In this document: one piece after another, positions 39,161-48,121 of the stretch | Position numbering within the stretch: the first letter of the stretch is position 1 | Layout: each line of letters begins with the position of its first letter | Origin: Psychrobacter sp. APC 3426 | GTDB lineage: Bacteria > Pseudomonadota > Gammaproteobacteria > Pseudomonadales > Moraxellaceae | DNA length: 64,000 nucleotides | Direction: 5' to 3' | Assembly: GCF_030408035.1 (NCBI RefSeq) | Contig: NZ_JASDCF010000010.1 | Location: 33,270-97,269, forward strand | Position numbers and translations under genes: made by a program | Notes under the pieces: model-generated | Databases searched by the model: none | Told to the model about the DNA's origin: nothing | Seen by the model: the letters and a program-made list of their open reading frames with translations, nothing else

Positions 39161-40300
39161 TTACGCCGCTCCAACATTGGCAAATAATTCGCGGTCTTTG
39201 ACAATGTCACCACTTGCAGCCACACGCTGCTTTTGCGCTTCAGCAAAATCAAGCATACGTTGGAGTGGTTTTTTGGCAGCTGTCGCCAGCTCAGGCGTCA
39301 TGAGCACTTCACCGCTGCGCTGAGACAGACATTGCTCAATCCCTTTTAGGCCATTCATCGCCATCCACGGGCAAAACGCACAGCTTTTACAACTGGCGCT
39401 CTCACCAGCGGTAGGCGCAGCTAAGAAACGTTTGTGTGGCGAGCGCTTTTGCATCTCGTGCAAGATACCCAAGTCGGTAGCGACAATAAAGGTATCGGCA
39501 TCCATCTCATAAGTCGATTGCAACAGCTTACTGGTTGAGCCAACCACGTCGGCAAGTGCGACGACACTATCAGGTGACTCAGGATGTACCAACACCTTAG
39601 CGTCTGGATATTCTTCTTTTAATTGCAGAAGCTCAGTCGCTTTAAACTCGTTATGAACCAAGCATGACCCTTGCCAGAGCAGCATATCCGCGCCAGTCTC
39701 CTGCGCGATGTACTTACCCAAATGACGGTCAGGGCCCCAAATGATAGGTTCGCCTTGCGCATGCAGATGACGAACGATATCGATACCAACGGATGAGGTC
39801 ACGACCCAATCAGCACGAGCTTTGACCGCCGCGCTAGTATTGGCATAAACCACTACAGTACGCTCAGGATGGGCAGCACAAAATGAGGAAAACTCATCAG
39901 CAGGGCAACCCAAATCAAGCGAACACTCAGCCTCCAAGTCTGGCATCAGTACTGTTTTTTCCATGCTTAGTATCTTTGCTGATTCGCCCATAAAGCGTAC
40001 GCCAGCGACGACCAAGGTTTGCGCACTATGCGCTTGTCCAAAGCGTGCCATCTCAAGCGAATCCCCAACACAGCCGCCTGTTGCTAACGCCAAGTCTTGA
40101 ATAAAAGGGTCGACGTAGTAATGAGCAACCAGAACTGCGTTATTGTCTGTTAATAGCTGTCTAATATTATCTTCAACTGCGAGACGTTCCGCACGTGGCA
40201 GGTCTGCAGGCATTTTAGCCTTGGCATATTCGATATTCATTTGAGTCGCAATGCGATTGTCATTGCTCATGATGGGCGCGTCGTAGGGATAAGTTTTCAT
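39161..40300 (-). CDS. nadA: Quinolinate synthase
   Basis: [4Fe-4S] enzyme condensing iminoaspartate with dihydroxyacetone phosphate to quinolinate. Seen: [65 protein letters not shown], and [13 protein letters not shown] near the end, containing the expected cluster cysteines. The chosen ATG at 40300 (380 codons with stop) has AAAGG about 9 bases upstream; the frame extends further but the extra 39 residues look non-conserved. First gene of nadA-nadB, with a palindromic operator about 100 bases upstream. Confidence 0.96.
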   Translation of the reverse strand: MKTYPYDAPIMSNDNRIATQMNIEYAKAKMPADLPRAERLAVEDNIRQLLTDNNAVLVAHYYVDPFIQDLALATGGCVGDSLEMARFGQAHSAQTLVVAGVRFMGESAKILSMEKTVLMPDLEAECSLDLGCPADEFSSFCAAHPERTVVVYANTSAAVKARADWVVTSSVGIDIVRHLHAQGEPIIWGPDRHLGKYIAQETGADMLLWQGSCLVHNEFKATELLQLKEEYPDAKVLVHPESPDSVVALADVVGSTSKLLQSTYEMDADTFIVATDLGILHEMQKRSPHKRFLAAPTAGESASCKSCAFCPWMAMNGLKGIEQCLSQRSGEVLMTPELATAAKKPLQRMLDFAEAQKQRVAASGDIVKDRELFANVGAA

Positions 40301-40666
40301 AAGTGCAACCTTTAGTGCATTAACTAGTGCATTAACGACAAATAAGGTGTCGTTAGAAATAGAACAGTTAAATATGGTGAATAAATGAAGTGTTTTAATT
40401 ATGCTCATTTTGAGCATAAATACAAGTATTTTTTATAATTAACTTTAAAATTGAACTAAATATGTTTGGATTTCTTCTAAATAGCGCCGTTTCTTATACT
40501 GTTGTTCTCGCACTTATTTTCTAGTATTTATCACAGTGCCATTGGTATATTTACAACGGCAGGCTATGATAGTTTTAGATTCACGCTATACTAAGCCGTG
40601 TTATAAAAGTCATAATTTATAGCTTTTTCACTGCATTCTTCAAGATAAAGGATATTTACTAAAGCC
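40301..40666. other. Regulatory region between divergent nadA and its putative regulator gene
   Basis: A 366-base divergent intergenic region, A/T-rich, with one perfect 9-base-arm palindrome at 40399-40419. Between the palindrome and the nadA start is a leader of about 98 bases. Promoters were not certain, though the bases beside the palindrome (TGTATTTATGCTCA on the minus strand) align with the -10 region of nadC (TATATTTATGCTCA). Confidence 0.6.
40399..40419. promoter_or_regulatory. Putative NAD-regulon operator upstream of nadA
   Basis: Perfect palindrome TTATGCTCA-TTT-TGAGCATAA. A site with 20 of 21 identical bases lies on the nadC promoter at 41868-41888. On the minus strand it lies just downstream of the presumed nadA -10 box, a position that would block transcription. 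The binding protein is inferred to be the regulator encoded at 40667-41755. Confidence 0.8.
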
Positions 40667-41755
40667 ATGATGTTGTCTTACTCACATGCACATCAACAGG
40701 GTAGTGGCACCACAGAAGTGGTCGCCGTGTTGGTGGCGATTACTGAGCATACCGCTCGGGTCTTAACCGTTGATCAAGGTAAGCTATTGCCCAATGGACC
40801 CTTGATGCCATTGCACCGCTCGTTGCAAGCTGGCGTGCGCCAGTGGGTTGAAGAACAAACCCAGCAGCCGCTCGGTTATTTAGAGCAGCTATATACCTTT
40901 GTCGATACCAATAGACGCAATGTCGATGGCCATGCGTTGGTGTATGTCAGCTACTTGGGGTTGGTGCAAGAGATACAAATGCAGCAGCTACAAAGCCAAG
41001 CCTCATGGCGAGATTGGTATGATTATTTTCCTTGGGAAAATCACTTGGAGGGTAGGCCAAGTATCATCATGGATTTCATTGTGCCAGCACTATTAGAGTG
41101 GGCGAATGACACAAAAGATGTCATCGTTCAGCAGCGTCGTCGTCAGCGCATTGGCTTGTGCTGGGGACTGAGTGAATCTTTCTTAGCGGGCAATGATTTT
41201 GGGAATTGCGAAAATAAAAATGCTGGTCTTGATATAGTGAGTGATAACAATCAGGACAATCGAGAGTGGGTTGCCGAACACGTACTGCTACGCTATGAGA
41301 TGCTATATGAAGCGGGGCTGATACCTGAAGCGCCGACCTATCCACCTATCTATTCAGCCAACAGTCAAATCAGCGCCCCAAGCATTGATCAAAGCAGTCC
41401 TTTGCCGGAAAATTGGTCGCAGCTGATAGGTGTGCCCATGTATTATGATCATCGCCGAGTGATTGCTACCGCCATTTCACGACTGCGTGCCAAGATTGAA
41501 TATCGACCGCTTATCTTTGGTTTGATGCCAGATGTTTTCACCTTATCGCAATTACAGAAAAGTGTTGAGGCGTTGTCAGGCGTGCGTTTGCATAAGCAAA
41601 ACTTCCGTCGTTTGCTTGATTCACAGAATTTAGTGATGGAAACAGGGCAGAGCAGCAGCGCCCAACGCGGTCGACCTGCCAAGCTCTATCGCTTTCGCCA
41701 CGACATTGAGCTACAAAGCTTGCTGATGGACAGTAAATTGCCCAAACGGAAATAG
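40667..41755 (+). CDS. Nudix-like winged-helix regulator of NAD synthesis (NrtR/NadQ type)
   Basis: A 362-residue protein with a degenerate Nudix-like N-terminal domain: GVRQWVEEQTQQPLGYLEQLYTFVD occupies the Nudix-box position but lacks the full REx2EE pattern, so it should sense rather than hydrolyse. Residues about 275-350 form a winged helix typical of NrtR-like repressors (GLMPDVFTLSQLQ, LHKQNFRRLLDS, RGRPAKLYRF). It lies between nadA-nadB and nadC, and two matching palindromes lie before those genes. I infer it represses both. A Ser/Pro-rich segment (about 225-245) links the domains. The start could be either of two adjacent ATGs (40667, 40670). Confidence 0.82.
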   Translation: MMLSYSHAHQQGSGTTEVVAVLVAITEHTARVLTVDQGKLLPNGPLMPLHRSLQAGVRQWVEEQTQQPLGYLEQLYTFVDTNRRNVDGHALVYVSYLGLVQEIQMQQLQSQASWRDWYDYFPWENHLEGRPSIIMDFIVPALLEWANDTKDVIVQQRRRQRIGLCWGLSESFLAGNDFGNCENKNAGLDIVSDNNQDNREWVAEHVLLRYEMLYEAGLIPEAPTYPPIYSANSQISAPSIDQSSPLPENWSQLIGVPMYYDHRRVIATAISRLRAKIEYRPLIFGLMPDVFTLSQLQKSVEALSGVRLHKQNFRRLLDSQNLVMETGQSSSAQRGRPAKLYRFRHDIELQSLLMDSKLPKRK

Positions 41756-41839
41756 TGCCGATAGCATTAATTTCTGTATAATTTTTCCTTAATTAGGCTT
41801 AAATGTAATTTGTGAAATAAATAAAATAACGCCCTTTTC

Positions 41840-41868
41840 TTGCGAGACTCAACGCTTTACGCTATATT
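41840..41868 (+). promoter_or_regulatory. nadC: Promoter of nadC
   Basis: TTGCGA (41840-41845) and TATATT (41863-41868) are separated by exactly 17 bases, a sigma-70 arrangement. The last base of the -10 box is the first base of the operator at 41868-41888. The nadC start lies about 97 bases downstream. Confidence 0.72.
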
Positions 41869-41888
41869 TATGCTCATTTTGAGCTTAA
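41868..41888. promoter_or_regulatory. Putative NAD-regulon operator at nadC
   Basis: TTATGCTCA-TTT-TGAGCTTAA, identical to the site before nadA except for one base in the right arm. It covers the expected transcription start of the nadC promoter, a typical repressor position. Confidence 0.8.
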
Positions 41889-41964
41889 TGTAGTTGTAAT
41901 AGAGCTTGTATCAATCGCGCGCAGATAGCATGTACAAGCCATCACGCAATAATAAGGGTAAAAT

Positions 41965-42825
41965 ATGACAGTTGAACGAGAGCCAGCATTGGATGAAGTG
42001 TTACTTAAACCCTTAGTAGAAGCTGCTTTAACTGAGGATTTGAGTAGACGTGGTGATGTCACCTCGCAAGCGACTATTCCAGTGGATATGCAGGCGCAAT
42101 TACAAATCAAAGCGCGCCAAGCAGGTGTGGTTTGCGGGATGGATTTAGCACGTTTGTCTTTTGCTTTGGTTGATGCGCAGATAGAGTTCGCTGCTCAGGT
42201 TGTTGATGGTGAAACGGTTGCTGCGGGTACGGTATTGGCGATTGTCAGCGGCAATGCACGTCATTTACTGACAGCCGAGCGTACTGCACTGAACTTCATG
42301 ACTCATCTTAGTGGTATTGCAACGGCAACTCGTCAGATTGTTGACAGTGTGGCAGAGTATCCTGCACAAATTACTTGTACGCGTAAGACTATTCCAGGTC
42401 TACGCACGGTACAAAAGTATGCGGTACGCTGCGGCGGTGGGCGCAATCATCGTTTAGGGTTGGACGATGCAATTTTAATCAAAGACAATCACATTGCCAT
42501 TGCAGGCGATATAAAGACTGCGATTAAGCAAGCGCAAGACTTTGCAGGTCACTTGATTCCGATAGAGGTTGAAGTTGATACGTTAGCACAGTTAGAGCAA
42601 GCCTTGGATGCTGGCGTGAGTTTGGTGCTGTTAGATAATATGTCACCTGAAACGTTATCGAAAGCGGTCGCCATGTGTAAAGGTCGCGCCAAGACCGAGG
42701 CATCAGGTGGTATCACTCCTGAAACTGTGCAAGCCGTAGCAGAAACAGGTGTCGATTTTATTGCGATGGGTTATTTGACGCATAGTACGACGGCGCTTGA
42801 TATCGGGCTTGATTTTAGCGCTTAG
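41965..42825 (+). CDS. nadC: Nicotinate-nucleotide pyrophosphorylase (carboxylating)
   Basis: Quinolinate phosphoribosyltransferase, third step of de novo NAD synthesis, giving nicotinate mononucleotide. Recognised by EDLSRRGDVTSQ near the N-terminus, TCTRKTIPGLRTVQKYAV, CGGGRNHRLGLDDAILIKDNH and EVEVDTLAQLEQAL. The length of 286 residues is normal. TAAGGGTAAA precedes the ATG. It is separated from nadA-nadB by the presumed regulator and shares their operator type. Confidence 0.97.
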   Translation: MTVEREPALDEVLLKPLVEAALTEDLSRRGDVTSQATIPVDMQAQLQIKARQAGVVCGMDLARLSFALVDAQIEFAAQVVDGETVAAGTVLAIVSGNARHLLTAERTALNFMTHLSGIATATRQIVDSVAEYPAQITCTRKTIPGLRTVQKYAVRCGGGRNHRLGLDDAILIKDNHIAIAGDIKTAIKQAQDFAGHLIPIEVEVDTLAQLEQALDAGVSLVLLDNMSPETLSKAVAMCKGRAKTEASGGITPETVQAVAETGVDFIAMGYLTHSTTALDIGLDFSA

Positions 42826-43072
42826 TCTTTAAACGTCTCATGTTTTTTGAATAGAGACCGATAACTGCAGTCTTTATTGAGAGTTTTATCAAAGATTATC
42901 GCAATATTTTCTGAAGAGAATAGCCTGTGTGAAATTAAGCAAAGTTAATGATTTTATTAGGTTATCTGCCTATGCTACAATGCCATTTTTAACCGCTTAT
43001 TGGGTCATCGCTGCGCTCGCACGATGGCCTTATCTTTTTGCCTGATGTTTACCCATAGACAAGCGAGGCTCA

Positions 43073-43714
43073 GTGAATACTGAAATCATCAAAATAATCT
43101 TAGCCTTTTTGGTATTGATTAATCCCTTTAGTGCTTTGACATTATTTTTGGATTTGACCCGCGGTTATTCAATGAATAATCGACGCAAAGTGGCGCGTGT
43201 TGCTTGTTTGACCATTTTTATTACCATCAGTTTTTTTACCGTAGCAGGTGAGACGTTACTTAAACTGCTTGGTATCTCGATTGGCTCGTTCCAGTTGGCA
43301 GGTGGTATTTTGGTGTTTTTGATTGCCCTGAATATGATGAATGGTGATGGTAACCCTGTTAAGCCTGACCAAGAAAACTTCGATGTAGAATATGACAAAC
43401 ATGCTGCACCCAGTACCGCCTCTGCTGTCGTGCCATTGGCCATTCCTATGATGATTGGACCGGGTGGTATCTCAACGGTTATTATCTACTCATCACAAGT
43501 CTCTGGTATTTTGCAGGTTTCGGCCATCCTTATCGCTGGATTATTCATCAGTTTGTTCTGCTATTTGGCGTTGATGGCGGCAGGTCGCATCAGTCGCTTA
43601 TTGGGTGATACTGGGCTAAACATCATGAGCCGAATCATGGGTATGCTCTTAGCCGCTGTTTCTATCGAGATTATCGTCAATGGCTTACGTACACTATTTC
43701 CTAGTTTGATATAG
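43073..43714 (+). CDS. MarC-family inner-membrane protein
   Basis: A 213-residue integral membrane protein with six hydrophobic helices, of the MarC/YchE/YhgN family. Typical parts are LVLINPFSALTLFLDLT at the start and VPLAIPMMIGPGGISTVI in the middle. The function of the family is unsettled; it is no longer thought to give multiple antibiotic resistance directly. The start is a GTG with GAGG five bases ahead. A single-gene unit by spacing. Confidence 0.9.
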   Translation: MNTEIIKIILAFLVLINPFSALTLFLDLTRGYSMNNRRKVARVACLTIFITISFFTVAGETLLKLLGISIGSFQLAGGILVFLIALNMMNGDGNPVKPDQENFDVEYDKHAAPSTASAVVPLAIPMMIGPGGISTVIIYSSQVSGILQVSAILIAGLFISLFCYLALMAAGRISRLLGDTGLNIMSRIMGMLLAAVSIEIIVNGLRTLFPSLI

Positions 43715-43764
43715 TCAAGTTTCTAGTAAGTGGCAGACGCTATCAGGCTATATCCGCCTACTAT

Positions 43765-43800
43765 AAACAACTTATAGATAGCCAACGATATAAGTTGTTT
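43765..43800. terminator. A/T-rich hairpin downstream of the MarC gene
   Basis: Arms AAACAACTTATA (43765-43776) and TATAAGTTGTTT (43789-43800) are perfectly complementary around a 12-base loop. A short T run ends the right arm. It could be a weak terminator or an operator; the low GC makes it uncertain. Confidence 0.4.
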
Positions 43801-44089
43801 ACTCTCCTTAATACACTGATTTTTACTGTCAAAAACCGTCTGTCACATCGCTCGCTATCACTTTGTATCTCATCCTTATTACTCGATAAATTGCTACTTT
43901 AAAAGCGGTTTATCGTCTATAAACACATTTCTGTAAAATGGACTGTAATGCTGTAAATGACAGTCATTCTAGCTCAATATTTAAAGCCCGTAAGCTTTTT
44001 CTAATAAGCATTTCAAATGATTTTGCATCGATTCGGTTGCTACTATCAATTACCAAAAGTAGCGCCAAAAAACGTCAAATATGAAATTA

Positions 44090-44098
44090 TGTTATAAT
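44090..44098 (+). promoter_or_regulatory. Extended -10 promoter candidate for tmm
   Basis: TGTTATAAT is an extended -10 box (TG, one base, then TATAAT) placed 31 bases before the tmm start. No good -35 box is seen, which extended -10 promoters tolerate. Confidence 0.5.
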
Positions 44099-44128
44099 AG
44101 GGGTACAATGATTTTATAGGAGCTAGTT

Positions 44129-45511
44129 TTGAGCAAGAAAAGAATTGCTATTTTAGGTGCAGGTCCAAGTGGTTTGGCGCAGTTGCGTGCTTTTGAAGCA
44201 GCTCGTTTGGCTGGTGCAGAAAACTTGCCTGAGATAGTTTGTTATGAAAAGCAAAATGCTATCGGCGGCATGTGGAATTACAGCTGGCGCACAGGTCTAG
44301 ATAGAAATGGTGAGCCTGTCCACGGTAGTATGTATCGCTATTTATGGTCAAATGGTCCTAAAGAGTGTTTAGAGTTTGCTGATTATTCATTCGATGAGCA
44401 TTTTGGTGAACCTATCCCATCATACCCGCCACGTGAAGTCCTAAAAGACTACATCATGGGTCGTATCGATAAGCAAGATATTCAAAAGTACATCCGCTTT
44501 GAATGCCCAGTACGTTGGGTGTCATTTGATGATGAAACGCAAAAATTCACCGTGACGGTGATGAATCATAAAAGTGGTGAGCAAGAAGTTGAAGAGTTTG
44601 ATTATGTCGTGGTTGCGACCGGTCATTTCTCCACACCAAACATGCCATACTTTGAAGGGTTAGAAGCGTTCCCCGGTCGTATTCTACATGCGCATGATTT
44701 CCGTGATGCACTAGAGTTTAAAGACGAAGATATCTTACTTATCGGTAGCAGTTATTCTGCCGAAGACATTGGCACGCAGTGCTACAAGTATGGCACCAAA
44801 TCAGTCACCATTAGCTATCGCACACAAGCGCTAGGTTATGACTGGCCAGAAGGTATTAAAGAAGTACCTTTAGTGACACATTTTGAAGATGATGTGGCAC
44901 ACTTTGCTGATGGAACGAGTCAAACCTTCGATGCCATTATTATGTGTACCGGTTACTTGTTCCACTTCCCATTTATGCCTGATGAGCTGCGTTTGCAGAC
45001 GCATAATTGCTTGTATCCAGCTAACTTATATAAAGGTATCTTTTGGCAACCTAATCCAAAACTGATTTATTTGGGGATGCAGGATCAGTATTTCACCTTT
45101 AATATGTTTGATGCGCAAGCATGGTACGCACGTGATGTGATACTGGGTGATATCGAATTGCCTGATTTGGCGACTCGTGAAGCAGATGAGCAAAAGTGGT
45201 TGGCGACTTATGCTAAGTGTGCAACGGTCAGTGATTCTATTGATTTTCAAGCGGCTTATATCCGTGATTTGACCAATGGCACCGATTATCCAGAGTTTGC
45301 AGTAGAAGAGCAGGGCGAAATTTTAAAAGAATGGCAAAAAGATAAAGCTGAGAACATCATGACCTTTAGAGAAAAGGCCTATCGTTCTACTTTGACTGGA
45401 ACGCTATCTCCTGAATTACCAGAACCATGGTTAGATATTCTTGATGATTCGCTAGAGCATTTTTTAAACTTGACCTTTGTTAAGCCTAAAAAGCGCAAAA
45501 AAGCATCTTAA
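44129..45511 (+). CDS. tmm: Trimethylamine monooxygenase (bacterial flavin-containing monooxygenase)
   Basis: FAD/NADPH enzyme oxidising trimethylamine to trimethylamine N-oxide, 460 residues. FAD motif GAGPSG at residues 10-15, the FMO signature FPGRILHAHDF (FxGxxxH), and NADPH motif GSSYSAEDIG. The stretches WNYSWRTGLDRNGEPVHGSM and RYLWSNGPKECLEFADY agree closely, from memory, with Tmm of Methylocella and Ruegeria. The start is a TTG with AGGAG six bases ahead. No TMAO demethylase or transporter gene is next to it, so TMAO may be kept as an osmolyte, but this is inference. A strong terminator follows. Confidence 0.87.
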   Translation: MSKKRIAILGAGPSGLAQLRAFEAARLAGAENLPEIVCYEKQNAIGGMWNYSWRTGLDRNGEPVHGSMYRYLWSNGPKECLEFADYSFDEHFGEPIPSYPPREVLKDYIMGRIDKQDIQKYIRFECPVRWVSFDDETQKFTVTVMNHKSGEQEVEEFDYVVVATGHFSTPNMPYFEGLEAFPGRILHAHDFRDALEFKDEDILLIGSSYSAEDIGTQCYKYGTKSVTISYRTQALGYDWPEGIKEVPLVTHFEDDVAHFADGTSQTFDAIIMCTGYLFHFPFMPDELRLQTHNCLYPANLYKGIFWQPNPKLIYLGMQDQYFTFNMFDAQAWYARDVILGDIELPDLATREADEQKWLATYAKCATVSDSIDFQAAYIRDLTNGTDYPEFAVEEQGEILKEWQKDKAENIMTFREKAYRSTLTGTLSPELPEPWLDILDDSLEHFLNLTFVKPKKRKKAS

Positions 45512-45530
45512 TAAGCATTGTTCATTTCAA

Positions 45531-45571
45531 AACAAGAAAACCAAACACGTTATGTGTTTGGTTTTCTTGTT
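45531..45571. terminator. Bidirectional terminator between tmm and argO
   Basis: A perfect 18-base-pair stem (45531-45548 with 45554-45571, cores CCAAACAC and GTGTTTGG) around a 5-base loop. T-rich right arm on both strands. Lies between convergent genes. Confidence 0.92.
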
Positions 45572-45602
45572 TCTATACGCAGCGTTTATTTCTTACGTTG
45601 CA

Positions 45603-46205
45603 TTAACTTTGATAAAGATGCCAAGCCAAATACAGCATCAGAATACCCACTAAGGCATCCAGTATATTCCAGGCTTTTGGTTTGGCAAATAAGGGTCGAA
45701 GTAGTCGCGCACCATAACCAAGTGCAAAGAAGAAAAAGAACGAGGCGCTTACCGCACCAGCAGCAAATACGACTTTGCTAGTTGCGCCTGTTGAAACCAT
45801 GCCGACGAGCACCAATGTATCTAGATAGACGTGCGGGTTAAGCCAAGTAAAGCCAAAACATAATAACAGCGCTTTTTTTAAGCTGGTGACGACTTGTCCT
45901 TCAACGGTAAGTGCATGCGATAGGCGCATACTGGCATATAAGCTTTGCAGGCCATAGCCAAGTAAAAATAAAACGCCTGCAAATTTGGCAATGTCTACAA
46001 CTTGTGGGTAGCGTGCTGTCACTGCGCCAAAACCGCCAACGCCAGCAGAGATTAGCAGCGCATCACTGATCGCACAAAACAAGCAGACGAAAAATATGTG
46101 CTCGCGTTTCAGTCCTTGTTTAAGGACAAAGGCATTCTGTGAGCCGATTGCAATGATGAGTGACAGCCCAAGTAAGAAGCCAGAAATATAGTCGGGAGCA
46201 TTCAT
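45603..46205 (-). CDS. argO: LysE/ArgO-family amino-acid exporter
   Basis: Inner-membrane exporter of basic amino acids, 200 residues with about six helices. The N-terminal GLSLIIAIGSQNAFVLKQGL and the GFTWLNPHVYLDTLVLVG stretch are typical of ArgO/LysE. Whether arginine or lysine is the main substrate cannot be told. No LysG/ArgP-type regulator gene is beside it, unlike many family members. Confidence 0.87.
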   Translation of the reverse strand: MNAPDYISGFLLGLSLIIAIGSQNAFVLKQGLKREHIFFVCLFCAISDALLISAGVGGFGAVTARYPQVVDIAKFAGVLFLLGYGLQSLYASMRLSHALTVEGQVVTSLKKALLLCFGFTWLNPHVYLDTLVLVGMVSTGATSKVVFAAGAVSASFFFFFALGYGARLLRPLFAKPKAWNILDALVGILMLYLAWHLYQS

Positions 46206-46431
46206 AATAGTGCGCTTATGGTTTTTTAAGGTTTGATATTTTACGCGCTTTGTCTTTCACATGATTTGAGAGGTTGCTAAATGAGAATCTTGACATTTTG
46301 CTTACTGGCAGTGCCGTAAAAAGCTGTTAAGATACGCTATTGAATAAATCGATGCAATATGAAAAAACGCAATATTAATAAATGCAGTACGAGCGAAATG
46401 TGAGTGCACGAGAAGAGAGGCAGAGTCGGTC

Positions 46432-47190
46432 ATGGTGGTAAGTTTGACAAGAATGCTACAGTCATTTGGGCAAGCTCAAGATGACCTGCCGACGTTAGCT
46501 GCGAAAAATGCTCAGGAACTGGCAAGTAGTGATGACGTAATGGCTAATGCTACGGCGGCTGATAATGAGCAGAGTCAGGTGCGCAGCCAACGTTCTACGC
46601 TTACGCCGCCTGAGCGTGCCGACCGTATTTGCGCTGCGTTAGCACAAGTAAATGATATCCGCTCTGCAACACCATTAACCGATCGCTATTTGTCTAATCG
46701 TGCTCAGATGCCCCCGACCAATAGACCACCTTTTGACCCTGATACGTTATGGTATCTCAAACATGGACGCTGTCCGATTATGACTGAGCTTATTGATGTG
46801 GTCGATGAGGCCACCCTAAATGCCATGCCTATTGAGGCCGTTGCGATACTAGACCGGATTAATGGTAAGTTAAAGCGCTACCGTGAGTGGAGTAGCGAGC
46901 TCAACGCTGAGCAACAACAGCAACATAATGAGCGCCAGTTTGTCATTGATAAGCTGGTGTCTGAAAGTATTCCCGAAGCGCTACATCACTACGAGCAGCT
47001 GCAACGTTTTAGTCCGCATCGTACCAAAAATAATATGGTGCAAGGAAAAATGACCGCAGGCGATATGTTGACGGATTTGTTTTTAGAGATAGATTACGAG
47101 CTTGATGAATTATTAGATGAGCTACATCAAACGGTAATGAATAAACTCGCTTCAACGCACCGCTATGTTAAGAGCCGAACCCAAAGCTAG
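46432..47190 (+). CDS. Unknown protein, first of three tandem paralogues
   Basis: A 252-residue soluble-looking protein I cannot name. The first 110 residues are polar and probably disordered (Gln/Ala/Thr-rich). The C-terminal part is helical: FVIDKLVSESIPEALHHYEQL, then LFLEIDYELDELLDELHQ and a final HRYVKSR. The same arrangement (R/S-x-P, Tyr-x2-Leu, LDxLL, basic end) recurs in the next two genes, so the three appear to be diverged duplicates. GAGAGG lies 11 bases before the ATG. This copy has no membrane helix. Confidence 0.75.
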   Translation: MVVSLTRMLQSFGQAQDDLPTLAAKNAQELASSDDVMANATAADNEQSQVRSQRSTLTPPERADRICAALAQVNDIRSATPLTDRYLSNRAQMPPTNRPPFDPDTLWYLKHGRCPIMTELIDVVDEATLNAMPIEAVAILDRINGKLKRYREWSSELNAEQQQQHNERQFVIDKLVSESIPEALHHYEQLQRFSPHRTKNNMVQGKMTAGDMLTDLFLEIDYELDELLDELHQTVMNKLASTHRYVKSRTQS

Positions 47191-47407
47191 TGTTTGCTTG
47201 TCTTTTAATCGTGGCTTTAACTCATGGGTTTTGAATTGGCATTATTAAAGTTATATAAATCAGCATGATTAAACACAATCGATTCAATGTATAACAATAT
47301 AGGGCTTTTATAGAGCCTTATTTTTTTGTTTAATGATAGCTACCGATTTTTATTAAAAATAATAAGAAACTTGCCAAACAATTTTGCTAAGCAATAAGGA
47401 CAACCTA

Positions 47408-48088
47408 ATGACCCAAATTACTGCGATGTTTGTAATGTTCGTTTTATATGGCGTGCTACCAGCAGCTGGGTTGTACCTAGGGTATCGTGGTATTAAAAAA
47501 GTGACAGCGCCCAAAATGCTTGAATATAAAGCGATGCCACAACTGGGTTATATCCCTGAAAAAAGCTTACCAGTTGATGTCAAAACCGCCCTTGATCAAA
47601 TCAATGACAAAGGCGAAAAGCTGCGCGTTATTTATGGCGATACCAATAATGATGGAAAAATCGATGATAAAGATACTGTTAACGAAACCTATATCATGAT
47701 TCAAAACTTAATGGATAGGCATGTGCCAATGGCCGTAGCAGACTATCGCCGCTTGCATGATTTAGATGTGGGGGATGGTGCGCGTGCTGACACTACCAAG
47801 ATTAAGCACTCTAATGTCACTGGTAAAGAAGCATTGCTAGATGTATTAAGCACAATTAATACCCAGTTTGATGATTTGCTCAATGCCTCCTATCATCAAG
47901 ATGGGCAGAAGTTACTTGCGACCAATCGATACCTACAAAAACGTTTTAACAATCCCGCGGATAATCAAGAGCTTCAAAAACTTACCAACGGTGAGGATGC
48001 TGCTAATAGCAGTGTAGATATTGAAGCGATTGATCGTCCAACTGATGCCAATGCTGACAGGGCAAAAGCTGAGGATATCAAATTATAA
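47408..48088 (+). CDS. Unknown membrane-anchored protein with EF-hand-like loop, second paralogue
   Basis: A 226-residue protein. An N-terminal membrane helix covers about residues 6-25. A calcium-type loop DTNNDGKIDDKD is at residues 78-89, matching the EF-hand/dockerin spacing. The C-terminal helical domain (HVPMAVADYRRL, INTQFDDLLNA, NRYLQKRF) is shared with its two neighbours. The tail is acidic. The ATG at 47408 has AAGGAC 7 bases ahead; an in-frame TTG at 47384 does not. Function unknown; perhaps a periplasm-facing or cytoplasmic scaffold tied to the membrane. Confidence 0.75.
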   Translation: MTQITAMFVMFVLYGVLPAAGLYLGYRGIKKVTAPKMLEYKAMPQLGYIPEKSLPVDVKTALDQINDKGEKLRVIYGDTNNDGKIDDKDTVNETYIMIQNLMDRHVPMAVADYRRLHDLDVGDGARADTTKIKHSNVTGKEALLDVLSTINTQFDDLLNASYHQDGQKLLATNRYLQKRFNNPADNQELQKLTNGEDAANSSVDIEAIDRPTDANADRAKAEDIKL

Positions 48089-48121
48089 ATGCCAGAGTCG
48101 TATGATAAAGAGTAAGCGTAT

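Larger units (their letters stand above)
43715..44128. other. 414-base intergenic region before tmm
   Basis: No gene is seen. It holds an A/T-rich inverted repeat at 43765-43800 close to the end of the MarC gene and an extended -10 promoter candidate for tmm near 44090-44098. Confidence 0.5.

Noticed and set aside
39160..39252. Longer N-terminus for nadB reaching into nadA
   Set aside because: The extra 31 residues overlap nadA codons, and a well-placed ATG with GGAGCGG follows the nadA stop directly.
40301..40417. Longer N-terminus for nadA
   Set aside because: It would put the operator palindrome inside the coding region, and the residues look unrelated to quinolinate synthases; the ATG at 40300 has a proper ribosome binding site.
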